Under the pieces are notes generated by a model. It was not told the origin of the DNA. It saw only the letters and a program-made list of their open reading frames with translations, and did not search any database. A stretch of 64,000 nucleotides of DNA from Acidovorax delafieldii (lineage in GTDB: Bacteria; Pseudomonadota; Gammaproteobacteria; Burkholderiales; Burkholderiaceae_C), in contig NZ_VJWE01000011.1 of assembly GCF_007993815.1 (NCBI RefSeq), positions 558,001 to 622,000 of the forward strand, in the 5' to 3' direction. Of the stretch, positions 27,246-36,348 are shown piece by piece (positions within the stretch are counted from its first letter, which is position 1; each line of letters starts with the position of its first letter). The translations under genes were made by a program, and so were the position numbers.

Positions 27246-27259
27246 GTTTAAACCTAAAC
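27246..27259. promoter_or_regulatory. Candidate MarR operator
   Basis: GTTTA-AACC-TAAAC is an inverted repeat only 10 bases ahead of the ATG at 27269, in the short divergent gap with the cyclopropane synthase gene. MarR proteins bind such AT-rich palindromes, and the second gene of the operon encodes a MarR protein. The assignment is inference. Confidence 0.4.
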
Positions 27260-27268
27260 TATTTTGGC

Positions 27269-29620
27269 ATGAACATCCTCTGCATTGGCGGTGGGCCCGC
27301 CGGTCTCTACTTCGCCCTGCTCATGAAGCAGCAAAACCCCGCGCACCGCGTCACGGTGGTCGAACGCAACCGGCCGTTCGACACCTTCGGATGGGGGGTG
27401 GTACTGTCGGACCAGACGCTAGCCAACCTGCAGGCGGCCGACGCGCCCACGGCAGCCCTGATCGGCGACGCGTTCAACCACTGGGACGATATTGAAGTGT
27501 TCTTCAAGGGGCGCAGCGTGCGCTCCACCGGCCACGGCTTCTGCGGCATTGGCCGCAAGCGCCTGCTCAACATCCTGCAGGACCGGTGCCTGGCGGTGGG
27601 CGTGGAGCTGGTGTTCGAAACCGACGTGACCGACGACCAGGCGCTGGCTGCGCAGTACAACGCCGACCTGGTCATCGCCAGCGACGGCCTCAACAGCCGC
27701 ATCCGCACCCGCTACGCAGCCACCTACCAGCCAGACATCGATCTGCGCCAGTGCCGCTTCGTATGGCTGGGCACCAAGAAAAAGTTCGACGCTTTTACGT
27801 TTGCTTTCGAGCAGACCGAGCATGGCTGGTTCCAGGCCCACGCCTACCAGTTTGACGCCGACACCTCCACCTTCATCGTCGAAACGCCCGAGGCCGTGTG
27901 GAAGGCCCACGGCCTGGACCAGATGGAGCAGCCCGAGGCCATTGCATTCTGCGAAAAGCTGTTTGCCCAATACCTGGACGGCAACGCGCTCATCAGCAAC
28001 GCCACGCACCTGCGCGGTTCGGCCAACTGGATCCGTTTTCCGCGCGTGATCTGCAACACCTGGGTGCACCGCGAGACCGTTGGCGGCAAGCGTGTGCCCA
28101 TCGTGCTGATGGGCGACGCAGCGCACACGGCACATTTCTCGATTGGCAGCGGCACCAAGCTCGCGCTCGAAGACGCCATTGACCTGGCCAACGAATTCGC
28201 CACGGGTTTGCCGATTGACGAGGTGCTGCAGCACTATGAAGCGCGCCGCAGCGTGGAGGTGCTGAAGATCCAGAACGCCGCGCGCAACAGCACCGAGTGG
28301 TTTGAGAACGTGGCGCGCTACGCCGGCATGCCCGTGGAGCAGTTCACGTACTCGCTGCTCACTCGCAGCCAGCGCATCAGTCACGAGAACCTGCGGCTGC
28401 GCGATGCCGCGTGGCTGGAGGGCTATGAGGCCTGGCTCGCGGGTGGCAAGGCAGCGATTCCCCCCATGCTCACGCCGTTCACTTTGAAGGGCCTCACGCT
28501 CAAGAACCGCATCGTTGTCTCGCCCATGGCCACCTACAGCGCAGTCGAGGGCGTACCGCAGGAATTTCACCTGGTGCACCTGGGCGCTAGGGCCCTGGGT
28601 GGCGCCGCGCTGGTGATGGTGGAGATGACCAGCCCCACGCCCGAGGGCCGCATCACCCCTGCCTGCCCCGGTCTGTGGAACGACGCACAGCAAGCCGCCT
28701 TTGCGCGCGTCGTCAACTTTGTGCACGGCAGCAGCACGGCCAAGATCGGCCTGCAGTTGGGCCACAGCGGTCCCAAAGGCTCCACGCGTGTCGGCTGGGA
28801 AGGTACCGACGAGCCCCTGGAGGCCGGCAACTGGCCCCTGCTGGCCGCCAGCCCCATCGCCTATGGCGCTCAGAACCAGACACCTGCCGCCATGACCCGC
28901 GCCGACATGGACCGCGTGACCGCCGCTTTTGTGGACAGCGCCCGCCGGGCCATGGCCTGCGGCTTTGACTGGCTGGAGCTGCACTGCGCACACGGCTACC
29001 TGCTGGCCAGCTTTTTGAGCCCCGCCACCAACCAGCGTACCGATGCATACGGCGGCAGCCTGGAGAACCGCTGCCGCTACCCGCAGGAGGTGCTGACCGC
29101 GCTGCGCGCCGTGTGGCCGGCCGACAAGCTGCTCTCCGTGCGTATCTCGGCCCACGACTGGCTCCCTGACGGAAATACTGCCGACGACGCCATCGCCATT
29201 GCGCGCTTGTTCAAGGCGGCAGGCGCAGACCTGATCGACGTGTCCTCCGGCCAGACCACACGCGACTCGCGCCCGGTGTATGGACGCATGTACCAGACGC
29301 CGTTTGCCGACCGCATCCGCAACGAGGTGGGTATTGCCACCATGGCGGTGGGCGCGATCACCGAGGCCGACCACGCGAACAGCATCATCGCGGCCGGCCG
29401 CGCCGACCTGTGTGCCATTGCCCGCCCCCACCTGGCCGACCCGGCCTGGACGCTGCACGCCGCCGCGCAGTTGAGCCCCGTGGCCGCAGCGCACACCGAC
29501 TGGCCGGTGCAGTATCACAGCGGCCGCGACCAGATGCTGCGCGAAATTTCCAAGCAAAAGCAGGCACAAGCGCTAGTGAATCAAGCGCCAGCAGCTACAA
29601 AAATAGAAGCAATCGAGTAA
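27269..29620 (+). CDS. Fused FAD monooxygenase / Old-Yellow-Enzyme-type reductase (2-aminobenzoyl-CoA or salicylyl-CoA type)
   Basis: A 783-residue natural fusion. The N-terminal half is a PHBH-like flavin monooxygenase: [19 protein letters not shown] fingerprint, then [20 protein letters not shown] near residues 277-296. From about residue 400 there is an OYE-like FMN TIM barrel ([41 protein letters not shown]). This layout is that of 2-aminobenzoyl-CoA monooxygenase/reductase from Azoarcus evansii and of proteins annotated as salicylyl-CoA 5-hydroxylase/oxidoreductase. It would hydroxylate and partly reduce the CoA-activated ring. The last ~20 residues ([17 protein letters not shown]) are encoded by an inverted copy of the dispersed repeat and are not family-conserved. 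Confidence 0.88.
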   Translation: MNILCIGGGPAGLYFALLMKQQNPAHRVTVVERNRPFDTFGWGVVLSDQTLANLQAADAPTAALIGDAFNHWDDIEVFFKGRSVRSTGHGFCGIGRKRLLNILQDRCLAVGVELVFETDVTDDQALAAQYNADLVIASDGLNSRIRTRYAATYQPDIDLRQCRFVWLGTKKKFDAFTFAFEQTEHGWFQAHAYQFDADTSTFIVETPEAVWKAHGLDQMEQPEAIAFCEKLFAQYLDGNALISNATHLRGSANWIRFPRVICNTWVHRETVGGKRVPIVLMGDAAHTAHFSIGSGTKLALEDAIDLANEFATGLPIDEVLQHYEARRSVEVLKIQNAARNSTEWFENVARYAGMPVEQFTYSLLTRSQRISHENLRLRDAAWLEGYEAWLAGGKAAIPPMLTPFTLKGLTLKNRIVVSPMATYSAVEGVPQEFHLVHLGARALGGAALVMVEMTSPTPEGRITPACPGLWNDAQQAAFARVVNFVHGSSTAKIGLQLGHSGPKGSTRVGWEGTDEPLEAGNWPLLAASPIAYGAQNQTPAAMTRADMDRVTAAFVDSARRAMACGFDWLELHCAHGYLLASFLSPATNQRTDAYGGSLENRCRYPQEVLTALRAVWPADKLLSVRISAHDWLPDGNTADDAIAIARLFKAAGADLIDVSSGQTTRDSRPVYGRMYQTPFADRIRNEVGIATMAVGAITEADHANSIIAAGRADLCAIARPHLADPAWTLHAAAQLSPVAAAHTDWPVQYHSGRDQMLREISKQKQAQALVNQAPAATKIEAIE
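29551..29612 (-). repeat. Dispersed ~60-bp repeat, inverted, coding the 3' end of the monooxygenase
   Basis: Read on the minus strand: GCTTCTATTTTTGTAGCTGC, TGGCGCTTGATTCACTAGCG, CTTGTGCCTGCTTTTGCTTG. It keeps the family landmark order but lies in the coding frame, supplying the last residues of the protein. Confidence 0.65.
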
Positions 29621-29626
29621 ACCATC

Positions 29627-30118
29627 ATGGACCTCGAAGCCCGCCTGCACGGCGCCGCCCCCAGCGAACATCCCGAAGCCCTGCGTCTGTGGCTGCGCCT
29701 GCTCACCTGCACCCAGCTCATCGAAAAGCAGGTGCGCAGCCATCTGCGCGCGCAGTTCGACACCACCTTGCCTCGCTTCGACCTGATGGCGCAGCTGGAG
29801 CGGGCGCCGGACGGCATGAAGATGAAGGAACTCTCGCGCCGCATGATGGTGACGAGCGGCAACATCACCGGCATCACCGACCAGCTCGTAGTCGAAGGCC
29901 TGGTGGAGCGCCTGGACGTGGAAGGCGACCGCCGCGCGTACCTGGTGCGCCTTACGCCGCAGGGCCGCGAGCAGTTCAACACCATGGCGCGCCAGCACGA
30001 GCAATGGATCGTCGAGGCCTTCGCCACGCTGGGCGAGCGCGACATCGCCACCTTGTACCGCCTGCTGGGCAAGGTGAAAGAGCACACACAAAACAATTCT
30101 TTGGAGACAGCCGAATGA
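29627..30118 (+). CDS. MarR-family transcriptional regulator
   Basis: A 163-residue winged-helix regulator. [30 protein letters not shown] is split as helix and recognition helix of the MarR fold, and [21 protein letters not shown] is the wing. It lies inside the aromatic-CoA operon, six bases after the monooxygenase gene and overlapping the crotonase gene by ATGA. It most likely represses this operon and is relieved by an aryl-CoA intermediate, as for BadR/HcaR-type regulators; that effector is inferred. A possible operator lies at 27246-27259. Confidence 0.9.
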   Translation: MDLEARLHGAAPSEHPEALRLWLRLLTCTQLIEKQVRSHLRAQFDTTLPRFDLMAQLERAPDGMKMKELSRRMMVTSGNITGITDQLVVEGLVERLDVEGDRRAYLVRLTPQGREQFNTMARQHEQWIVEAFATLGERDIATLYRLLGKVKEHTQNNSLETAE

Positions 30119-30969
30119 AACACTTCATCGGGGCGAGCAACCCCATGCGCGAGCAGTTCAACCCAGAGGCCCGCTACGTGGCCGAGCATTTCGCATGGAG
30201 CTTTGATGCTGGCGTGGGCACCGTCACGCTCAACCGGCCCGACCGCAAGAACCCGCTCACCTTCCAGAGCTATGCCGAGCTGCGCGACTTCTTCTACGCG
30301 CTGCGCTTTGCCACCGACGTGAAAGCCATCGTGGTCACCGGTGCGGGCGGCAACTTTTGCTCGGGCGGCGACGTGCACGAGATCATCGGCCCGCTGACCA
30401 CCATGACCATGCCCGAACTGCTGGAGTTCACGCGCATGACGGGCGACCTGGTGAAAGCCATGCGTGCCTGCCCGCAGCCCGTGCTGGGCGCCATCGACGG
30501 CATCTGCGCCGGTGCGGGCGCGATGATGGCGCTGGCCTGCGACATGCGCTACGGCACCGAGGCCACCAAGACCGCCTTTTTGTTCACCCGCGTGGGCCTG
30601 GCCGGTGCCGACATGGGCGCCTGCGCACTGCTGCCGCGCATGATCGGCCAGGGCCGCGCCAGCGAACTGCTGTTCACAGGCCGCGCGATGACGGCGCACG
30701 AGGGTCTCGCCTGGGGCTTCTTCAACGATTTGTATGAGAGCGCTGACCTGCTGGCCAACGTGCAGGCCACGGCGCGCACGCTGGCCGACGGTCCCACCTT
30801 CGCCCACGGCATGACCAAGACCATGCTGAGCCAGGAGTGGAGCATGACCATCGAGCAGGCCATCGAAGCCGAAGCGCAGGCCCAGGCCATCTGCATGCAG
30901 ACCGAAGACTTCCGCCGCGCCTACGAAGCGTTCGCCGCCAAGCAAAAGCCCGTGTTCCAGGGAGATTGA
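30115..30969 (+). CDS. Enoyl-CoA hydratase/isomerase family protein
   Basis: A 284-residue crotonase. [13 protein letters not shown] and [20 protein letters not shown] form the oxyanion hole. [19 protein letters not shown] covers the second active-site region, where GADMGA replaces the usual GAxGG, indicating a specialised member. ATG 30115 overlaps the MarR stop (ATGA) and follows TTGGAG. In the 2-aminobenzoate pathway a crotonase would hydrate or open the cyclic enoyl-CoA formed after ring reduction; assignment by context. Confidence 0.9.
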   Translation: MKHFIGASNPMREQFNPEARYVAEHFAWSFDAGVGTVTLNRPDRKNPLTFQSYAELRDFFYALRFATDVKAIVVTGAGGNFCSGGDVHEIIGPLTTMTMPELLEFTRMTGDLVKAMRACPQPVLGAIDGICAGAGAMMALACDMRYGTEATKTAFLFTRVGLAGADMGACALLPRMIGQGRASELLFTGRAMTAHEGLAWGFFNDLYESADLLANVQATARTLADGPTFAHGMTKTMLSQEWSMTIEQAIEAEAQAQAICMQTEDFRRAYEAFAAKQKPVFQGD

Positions 30970-30973
30970 ACCC

Positions 30974-32170
30974 ATGCACGTTGCAACGCCCCCGGCCCCC
31001 CGCCCGCCCTCGACGGCGCACCTGGCCCTGCCCTTCTTCGACGACGCCCACCGCGCGCTGGCCGAGGGCCTGGTGCCCTGGGCTGCCGCACAGCAGGTCG
31101 ATGAAACCGACGACCGCGCCGCCTGCCGCGACTGGGTGCAGCGCTTGGGCGCGGGCGGCTGGCTGCGCTACTGCGTGCCCGCCGCACACGGCGGCGCGCT
31201 GCCTGCGCTCGACTCGCGCGCGCTGGTGCTGCTGCGCGAGACGCTGGCCTACCACTCGCCGCTGGCGGACTTTGCGTTTGCGATGCAAGGACTGGGCAGC
31301 GGTGCGATCACGCTGGCGGGCAGCCCCGCGCAGCAGGCGCGCTACCTGCAAGGCGTGGCGCGTGGCGAACTGATTGCTGCGTTTGCGCTGAGCGAGCCCG
31401 AGGCGGGGTCAGATGTGGGCGCTATGCAAACCATAGCTGCCAGCACAGATTCGACTAGCGCTAGAGGCACTTTTTGCTTGAACGGCACCAAAACCTGGAT
31501 CAGCAACGGCGGCATCGCCGACTTCTACTGCGTGTTCGCCAAGACCAACCCGAGCGGCGGCACGCGCGGCATCAGCGCCTTCATCGTCGATGCGAACACG
31601 CCGGGCCTGGACGCCTCGCGCCACATCCATGTGATGGCTCCCCACCCGCTGGCCACGCTGCAGTTCACCAACTGCAACGTGCCCGCCACCGCGCTGCTGG
31701 GCGACGAGAACGGCGGCTTCAAGCTGGCCATGCGCACGCTCGACATCTTCCGCGCATCGGTGGCCGCCGCCGCACTGGGCATGGCGCGCCGCGCACTGGC
31801 CGAGGCCGTGCACCACGCCCGCCAGCGCCGCATGTTCGGCCAGACGCTGGCGGACTTCCAGCTCACCCAAGCCAAGATCGGCGAGATGGCCGCGCTGGTG
31901 GACAGCGCCGCGCTGCTCACCTACCGCGCGGCCTGGCTGCGCGACACGGGCCAGGCGCGCGTGACTGCCGAAGCGGCGATGGCCAAGATGACCGCCACTG
32001 AAAACGCCCAGCGCGTCATCGACATGGCGCTGCAGCTGCACGGCGGGCGCGGCGTGGAAGTGGGCAGCAAGGTCGAATCGCTGTACCGCGACATCCGCTC
32101 GCTGCGCATCTACGAAGGCGCGACCGAGGTGCAGCAACTGATCATCGGCAAGGCCGTTCTGCAGGAGTAA
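30974..32170 (+). CDS. Acyl-CoA dehydrogenase
   Basis: A 398-residue FAD enzyme. [14 protein letters not shown] and [19 protein letters not shown] are the FAD/CoA-contacting strands, and [18 protein letters not shown] follows. [13 protein letters not shown] supplies the probable catalytic Glu near the C-terminus. It starts 4 bases after the crotonase gene. Residues about 150-170, between the GSD and NGTK motifs, are encoded by a copy of the dispersed 60-bp repeat, forming a surface loop unlike relatives. It probably oxidises a saturated cyclic or opened CoA ester in this operon's pathway. Confidence 0.92.
   Translation: MHVATPPAPRPPSTAHLALPFFDDAHRALAEGLVPWAAAQQVDETDDRAACRDWVQRLGAGGWLRYCVPAAHGGALPALDSRALVLLRETLAYHSPLADFAFAMQGLGSGAITLAGSPAQQARYLQGVARGELIAAFALSEPEAGSDVGAMQTIAASTDSTSARGTFCLNGTKTWISNGGIADFYCVFAKTNPSGGTRGISAFIVDANTPGLDASRHIHVMAPHPLATLQFTNCNVPATALLGDENGGFKLAMRTLDIFRASVAAAALGMARRALAEAVHHARQRRMFGQTLADFQLTQAKIGEMAALVDSAALLTYRAAWLRDTGQARVTAEAAMAKMTATENAQRVIDMALQLHGGRGVEVGSKVESLYRDIRSLRIYEGATEVQQLIIGKAVLQE
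31421..31483 (+). repeat. Dispersed ~60-bp repeat inside the acyl-CoA dehydrogenase gene
   Basis: GCTATGCAAACCATAGCTGC, CAGCACAGATTCGACTAGCG, CTAGAGGCACTTTTTGCTTG. It matches the family from the GCTAT end to the pyrimidine-rich tail and stays in frame, giving [20 protein letters not shown]. It is sandwiched between two conserved motifs. Confidence 0.75.
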
Positions 32171-32174
32171 ACGC

Positions 32175-33842
32175 ATGAAAGCCCCCTCCGCCCAGCCCGA
32201 CCACTTCGTGCACGACCGCTTGCTGCCGCCCGAGGCCTGGCCCACACTGCGCTACGACCTGCCTGAGCTGCAGATCGCCAACCAGGCCAACCTGGTGCAG
32301 GCGCTGTTCGACCAGGCCGAGCGCGCTGGCCACATCGACCGCCCCCTGTTGCGCGGCCCGCACCGCACGTACACCTACCGCGACGCCCGCGCCGAGGCCG
32401 CGCGCATTGCCGAGGTGCTGACGCAAGACCACGGCCTGGTGCCCGGCAACCGCGTGCTGCTGCGCGGCGGCAACACGGTGGAGATGGCGCTGGCTTGGCT
32501 GGGTACCGTCTACGCCGGTCTGATTGCGGTGGCCACCATGCCCCTGCTGCGCGCGGTAGAGCTGGGCAGCATCATCGACCGCGCCCAGCCTACGCTGGCG
32601 CTGTGCGACGGCCGCCTGCTGGCCGAACTGCAGACGGTGCAAACACAGCACCCGGTGCTGGCTACCGTCGTGCCGTTTCACACCGCGCCCGATGCGGCAG
32701 ACCTGCTGCAGCGTGCGCAGGGCAAGCCCGGCACCACGCCGCCCTGCCCCACGTCGGCGGACGACATCGCGCTGATGGCGTTCACCTCGGGCACCACAGG
32801 CTCCCCCAAGGCGGCCGTGCACACGCACCGCGATGTGCTGGCAGGCTGCGAGGCCTGGCCGCGCCATGTGCTCAAGGCCAAGCCCGACGACATCGTGGCG
32901 GGTTCTCCTCCGCTGGCGTTCACCTTCGGCCTGGGCGGCTTGCTGGTGTTTCCGATGTGGGCCGGGGCCAGCGTCTACTTTCCGGACCAGCCCTACACCC
33001 CCGAAACCATGGTGCGGCTGATGCGCGACGCGGGCGTGACCATCTGCTACACCGCCCCCACCTTCTATCGGCAGATGGCACCGTTCGCCAAACAGATCGG
33101 CCTGCCCCAGCTGCGCACCAGCGTGAGCGCGGGCGAAGGCCTGCCGGACGCGACGCGCCAGCTGTGGAAGGAGGCGACCGGCCTCGACATGACGGACGGT
33201 ATCGGCGCCACCGAGATGTTCCACATCTTCATCTCTTCGCCCGGCAGTGAGAGCCGGCGCGGCGCCATCGGCAAGGTGGTGCCCGGCTACACCGCCAAGG
33301 TGGTGGACGACGATGGCAATGAGCTGCCACGCGGCACCGTGGGCAAGCTCGCGGTGATCGGCCCCACGGGCTGCAAGTACCTCGACGACCCGCGCCAGGC
33401 CAAGTACGTGAAGGACGGCTGGAACTACCCGGGCGATGCGTTCACGCAAGACGCCGACGGCTACTTTTTCTACCAGGCGCGCGACGACGACATGATCATC
33501 ACCGCCGGCTACAACGTGGGCGGCCCCGAGGTGGAAGACGCCCTGCTGCGCCACCCAGCAGTGGCCGAGTGCGGCGTGATCGGCGTGCCCGACGAGGAGC
33601 GCGGCATGGTGGTCAAGGCCATCTGTGTGCTCAAGCCCGGGCACACGGGCGATGCCGCCATGGTCAAGACCTTGCAGGACCATGTGAAAGCCACCATCGC
33701 CCCGTTCAAATACCCGCGCGTGGTGGAGTTTGTGACCGCCCTGCCGCGCACCGAAACCGGCAAACTGCAGCGCTTCAAGCTGCGCCAGGGTGCGGCCGCA
33801 TCACCCTCCGCCGGATCGCCCACTGCAACAAAAACAACATGA
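32175..33842 (+). CDS. Benzoate/2-aminobenzoate-CoA ligase family enzyme
   Basis: A 555-residue ANL ligase. MAFTSGTTGSPKAAVHTHRD is the P-loop, GIGATEMFHIFISS the A5 motif typical of benzoate-CoA ligases, and GWNYPGDAF the hinge region. PRTETGKLQRFKL contains the catalytic Lys. The N-terminal DHFVHDRLLPPEAWPTLRYDLPEL is shared with 2-aminobenzoate-CoA ligases. It would activate the aromatic acid that the fused monooxygenase/reductase then attacks, so the operon encodes activation and ring dearomatisation. Anthranilate is my preferred substrate; salicylate is the main alternative. Confidence 0.88.
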   Translation: MKAPSAQPDHFVHDRLLPPEAWPTLRYDLPELQIANQANLVQALFDQAERAGHIDRPLLRGPHRTYTYRDARAEAARIAEVLTQDHGLVPGNRVLLRGGNTVEMALAWLGTVYAGLIAVATMPLLRAVELGSIIDRAQPTLALCDGRLLAELQTVQTQHPVLATVVPFHTAPDAADLLQRAQGKPGTTPPCPTSADDIALMAFTSGTTGSPKAAVHTHRDVLAGCEAWPRHVLKAKPDDIVAGSPPLAFTFGLGGLLVFPMWAGASVYFPDQPYTPETMVRLMRDAGVTICYTAPTFYRQMAPFAKQIGLPQLRTSVSAGEGLPDATRQLWKEATGLDMTDGIGATEMFHIFISSPGSESRRGAIGKVVPGYTAKVVDDDGNELPRGTVGKLAVIGPTGCKYLDDPRQAKYVKDGWNYPGDAFTQDADGYFFYQARDDDMIITAGYNVGGPEVEDALLRHPAVAECGVIGVPDEERGMVVKAICVLKPGHTGDAAMVKTLQDHVKATIAPFKYPRVVEFVTALPRTETGKLQRFKLRQGAAASPSAGSPTATKTT

Positions 33843-34243
33843 CGATGAAAAACACCCTTTTGCAGCCCGAGGGCTGGGTCACACCCAAGGGCTACGCCAA
33901 CGGCGTGGCCGCACGCGGCACCATGGTCTTTACCGGCGGCCAGATCGGCTGGAATGCGCAGCAGCAGTTTGAGAGCGACGACTTCATCGACCAGACGAGG
34001 CAGACGCTGCTGAACGTGCGGGCGGTGTTGGAGGCTGGCGGCGCAGGCCCCGAGCACCTGGTACGGCTGACCTGGTACGTGACCGACCGCAACGAATACA
34101 ACAGCCGCTTGAAGGAGCTGGGCGCGGTCTACCGCGAGGTGCTGGGCAAGAACTTTCCGGCGATGGCGTGTGTGCAGGTGGCGGGGCTTATGGAAGAGCG
34201 CGCGAAGATCGAGATTGAAGCAACCGCTGTAATCCCGGACTGA
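33839..34243 (+). CDS. Rid (YjgF/YER057c/UK114) family protein lacking the RidA arginine
   Basis: A 134-residue Rid protein: GVAARGTMVFTGGQIGW at the N-terminus and AKIEIEATAVI at the end. In canonical RidA the segment PARSCVEV contains Arg105, which is needed for imine/enamine hydrolysis. Here it reads PAMACVQV, so the arginine is absent and this is a non-RidA subgroup. ATG 33839 overlaps the ligase stop (ATGA), so it is the last gene of the aromatic operon. A role on a nitrogen-containing intermediate is attractive but not supported by the residue pattern. Its 3' end overlaps the convergent exporter gene by 56 bases. Confidence 0.88.
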   Translation: MTMKNTLLQPEGWVTPKGYANGVAARGTMVFTGGQIGWNAQQQFESDDFIDQTRQTLLNVRAVLEAGGAGPEHLVRLTWYVTDRNEYNSRLKELGAVYREVLGKNFPAMACVQVAGLMEERAKIEIEATAVIPD

Positions 34244-35156
34244 GCTTTTCCAGCCACCGCTGCAGCGCTTGCCCGTACAGAATGAACGCCAGCGCCGCCC
34301 CAATCAACGGCAGCGCGGCAAACACCCAGCCGGTGAGCAGCTCGCCCCCCAGCGCCACGCCCACCAGCAAAGCCACCGCAGGGTTCACAAACGAATAGCT
34401 GCCCGCCAGCGCGGCCGACGTGTTCTGCAGCAGCCACAGGTACGCATTGAGCGCCACCAAGGTGCCAAACACCAGCAGATAGACCCACGCCGCCCACGAC
34501 TTGGCAGTGACGTGGCCCAGGGCGCTCAACGGCTCAAACCACAACGCTACCACCAGCCCCATGGCGCCCCCCGCAAACCACTGCGCGGCCGATGCCATGG
34601 CGGGCGCGGGTAGCGACAGCTTGCGCGATGCATACGAGCCCACGCTCCAGCACAGAGGAGCACCAAAGGCCAGTAGCGCACCGAGCCAGGTGGCTGAAAA
34701 GTCGCCCTCCAGCGCCAGCAGCAGCGCACCCACCACGCCCAGGGCCAGGCCGATCCAGCTGGTGAACGGCACGCGCTCGCCGCCCCAGCGCGACCACAAC
34801 GCCAGCCACATGGGCATGGTGGTGACCACTGTGGCCATCAGGCCCGAGCCAATGCCCAGCTTTTGCGCAAAACCCATCAGGTTCATGGCCAAAAACACCA
34901 TGCAGCCGCCCACCACCGCCGAGTTGCGCCATTGCACCCACGTGGGCAATGCATGGCCTTGCCACAACGCAATCAGCAGCATCACCCCCCCTGCACACAG
35001 GAAGCGGATCGCATTCATCAGCAGTGGCGGCATGCTCTGCAGCGCAATACCAATGGCGAAATAGGTAGTGCCCCAGACGATGTAGACCAACAGCAGTGCC
35101 ATGGCCACCGCCCCTTTGCGCTGTGCGCGGGCTTGCGCATTGAAAATTGCCGGCAT
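34188..35156 (-). CDS. EamA/DMT-family transporter
   Basis: A 322-residue inner-membrane protein with ten hydrophobic helices in two EamA repeats. WGTTYFAIGIALQSMPPLLM opens the first repeat, and SYSFVNPAVALLVGVALGGE marks the second. ATG 35156 follows AGGTGAAG. The C-terminal ~20 residues are polar and overlap the end of the Rid gene tail to tail. The gene is divergent from an Lrp/AsnC regulator, an arrangement typical of amino-acid or metabolite exporters controlled by their neighbour; the substrate is unknown. Confidence 0.88.
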   Translation of the reverse strand: MPAIFNAQARAQRKGAVAMALLLVYIVWGTTYFAIGIALQSMPPLLMNAIRFLCAGGVMLLIALWQGHALPTWVQWRNSAVVGGCMVFLAMNLMGFAQKLGIGSGLMATVVTTMPMWLALWSRWGGERVPFTSWIGLALGVVGALLLALEGDFSATWLGALLAFGAPLCWSVGSYASRKLSLPAPAMASAAQWFAGGAMGLVVALWFEPLSALGHVTAKSWAAWVYLLVFGTLVALNAYLWLLQNTSAALAGSYSFVNPAVALLVGVALGGELLTGWVFAALPLIGAALAFILYGQALQRWLEKLSPGLQRLLQSRSSRALP

Positions 35157-35226
35157 ATTCTTCACCTGACCGAATAATTTATGGAAACCGCAAGGTTTTC
35201 GGAATTTTTACCAAAATCGAGCGGCT

Positions 35227-35715
35227 ATGCAAGCAAATATTCAGACAGATGACATGGACGCCAGAATTATTTCGGCGCTAGGCGCCGATGGGCGACGTTC
35301 CTATGCCGATGTGGGGGCCGAAGTGGGACTGTCCACCGCCGCCGTGCACGAGCGCGTGAAGAAGCTTCTGGACAAGGGCGTGATTCGCCGGTTTTCGATC
35401 AGCGTGGACCCGGAACGCGTGGGGCTGAACTTCACCGCGTTTGTGGCGATCCGCAACGATGGCGGCGCGCACTGCCGCGACATTGCGCCGCGCCTGCGCG
35501 GTATCCCCCAGGTGGAGGAGTTGCACAGCGTGGCTGGCGAGCACGACTTCCTGGCCAAGATCCGCACCACACACGCACGCGGGCTGGAGGACGTGCTCTA
35601 CCAGATCAAGGCGATTCCCGGCGTGGCGCGCACCACGAGCACCGTGGTCCTGAACACCGAATTCGAGGACCGGCCGCTGGACCTGGGCTGGGTGAATGGC
35701 GACAAGGGAGGTTGA
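35227..35715 (+). CDS. Lrp/AsnC-family regulator
   Basis: A 162-residue protein: helix-turn-helix DGRRSYADVGAEVGLSTAAV with RVKKLLDKGVIRRF (about 20-60), then an RAM/AsnC ligand domain (VEELHSVAGEHDFLAKI). It is divergent from the EamA transporter with a 70-base gap. That gap contains AT-rich DNA and a small AAACC-GCAA-GGTTT inverted repeat that may be its site. It probably controls the exporter in response to an amino acid. Confidence 0.9.
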   Translation: MQANIQTDDMDARIISALGADGRRSYADVGAEVGLSTAAVHERVKKLLDKGVIRRFSISVDPERVGLNFTAFVAIRNDGGAHCRDIAPRLRGIPQVEELHSVAGEHDFLAKIRTTHARGLEDVLYQIKAIPGVARTTSTVVLNTEFEDRPLDLGWVNGDKGG

Positions 35716-35750
35716 TGCGCAGGGGGGCCTCGGCTTGGTCGCGCGGCTTT

Positions 35751-36335
35751 TTACGCAGCCACCGGGGCGAGTTCAGCCGCAGCAGCAACAGTCGCCGGAA
35801 CTGGCACCAGACGCTGCACCAGCGCCATGTAGTAGCCCAGCGGGGGCGTGACCAACCCCGGCACCTTGGCGTGGTCGTCATAGCGGCGCAGGCGGATGGC
35901 CTCCTGCGCAAAAGGCTGGGCCGCAAACTGCATCGCCTCTTTGGGCGTGAAGGGCCCGCCCTGCAGCACTAGGCTGTGCTGCGATGCGGGCGACAGTGTC
36001 TCCCAGTACCCCGGCTCCATGGTGCACAGGTAGCGCTTGGCATCCACATGCAGGCGGATGGGCTCCAGCACCGCGTCGGGCAGTAGGCCCCGCAAGAACG
36101 GGATGGCCATGTACTGGTGCAGGTCGTCCTGCTCGGCCGTGTCGCCCCCGGGTGCCAGCAGGTGTCCCAGGTCGTGCAGCAGGGCCGCGACGACAGTGGC
36201 CGGGGTTTCACCCGATTTTTCGGCCCACTGTGCACACTGCAGCGCATGCTCCAGCTGGCTGACCGCCTCGCGGCCGTACTGGTTCACGCCCCGGGTAGCG
36301 AGCAGGCGGGCAATGTCTTCAAGGTTCAATGCCAT
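35751..36335 (-). CDS. PhnZ-like HD-domain phosphonate oxygenase
   Basis: A 194-residue HD-domain protein of the phosphonate-degradation family. From memory of PhnZ, its di-iron ligands and induced-fit pair all have counterparts: Tyr20 and Glu23 (YGRE), His30, His54-Asp55 and His58 (LLHDLGH), His73, His96 and Asp153 or Asp154. PhnZ cleaves (R)-2-amino-1-hydroxyethylphosphonate to glycine and phosphate with O2. Its partner hydroxylase PhnY is not in the window, so it may act on another alpha-hydroxyphosphonate. It is the last gene of the phnC-D-E unit, 13 bases after phnE. Confidence 0.85.
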   Translation of the reverse strand: MALNLEDIARLLATRGVNQYGREAVSQLEHALQCAQWAEKSGETPATVVAALLHDLGHLLAPGGDTAEQDDLHQYMAIPFLRGLLPDAVLEPIRLHVDAKRYLCTMEPGYWETLSPASQHSLVLQGGPFTPKEAMQFAAQPFAQEAIRLRRYDDHAKVPGLVTPPLGYYMALVQRLVPVPATVAAAAELAPVAA

Positions 36336-36348
36336 GGCGTACCCCTTG

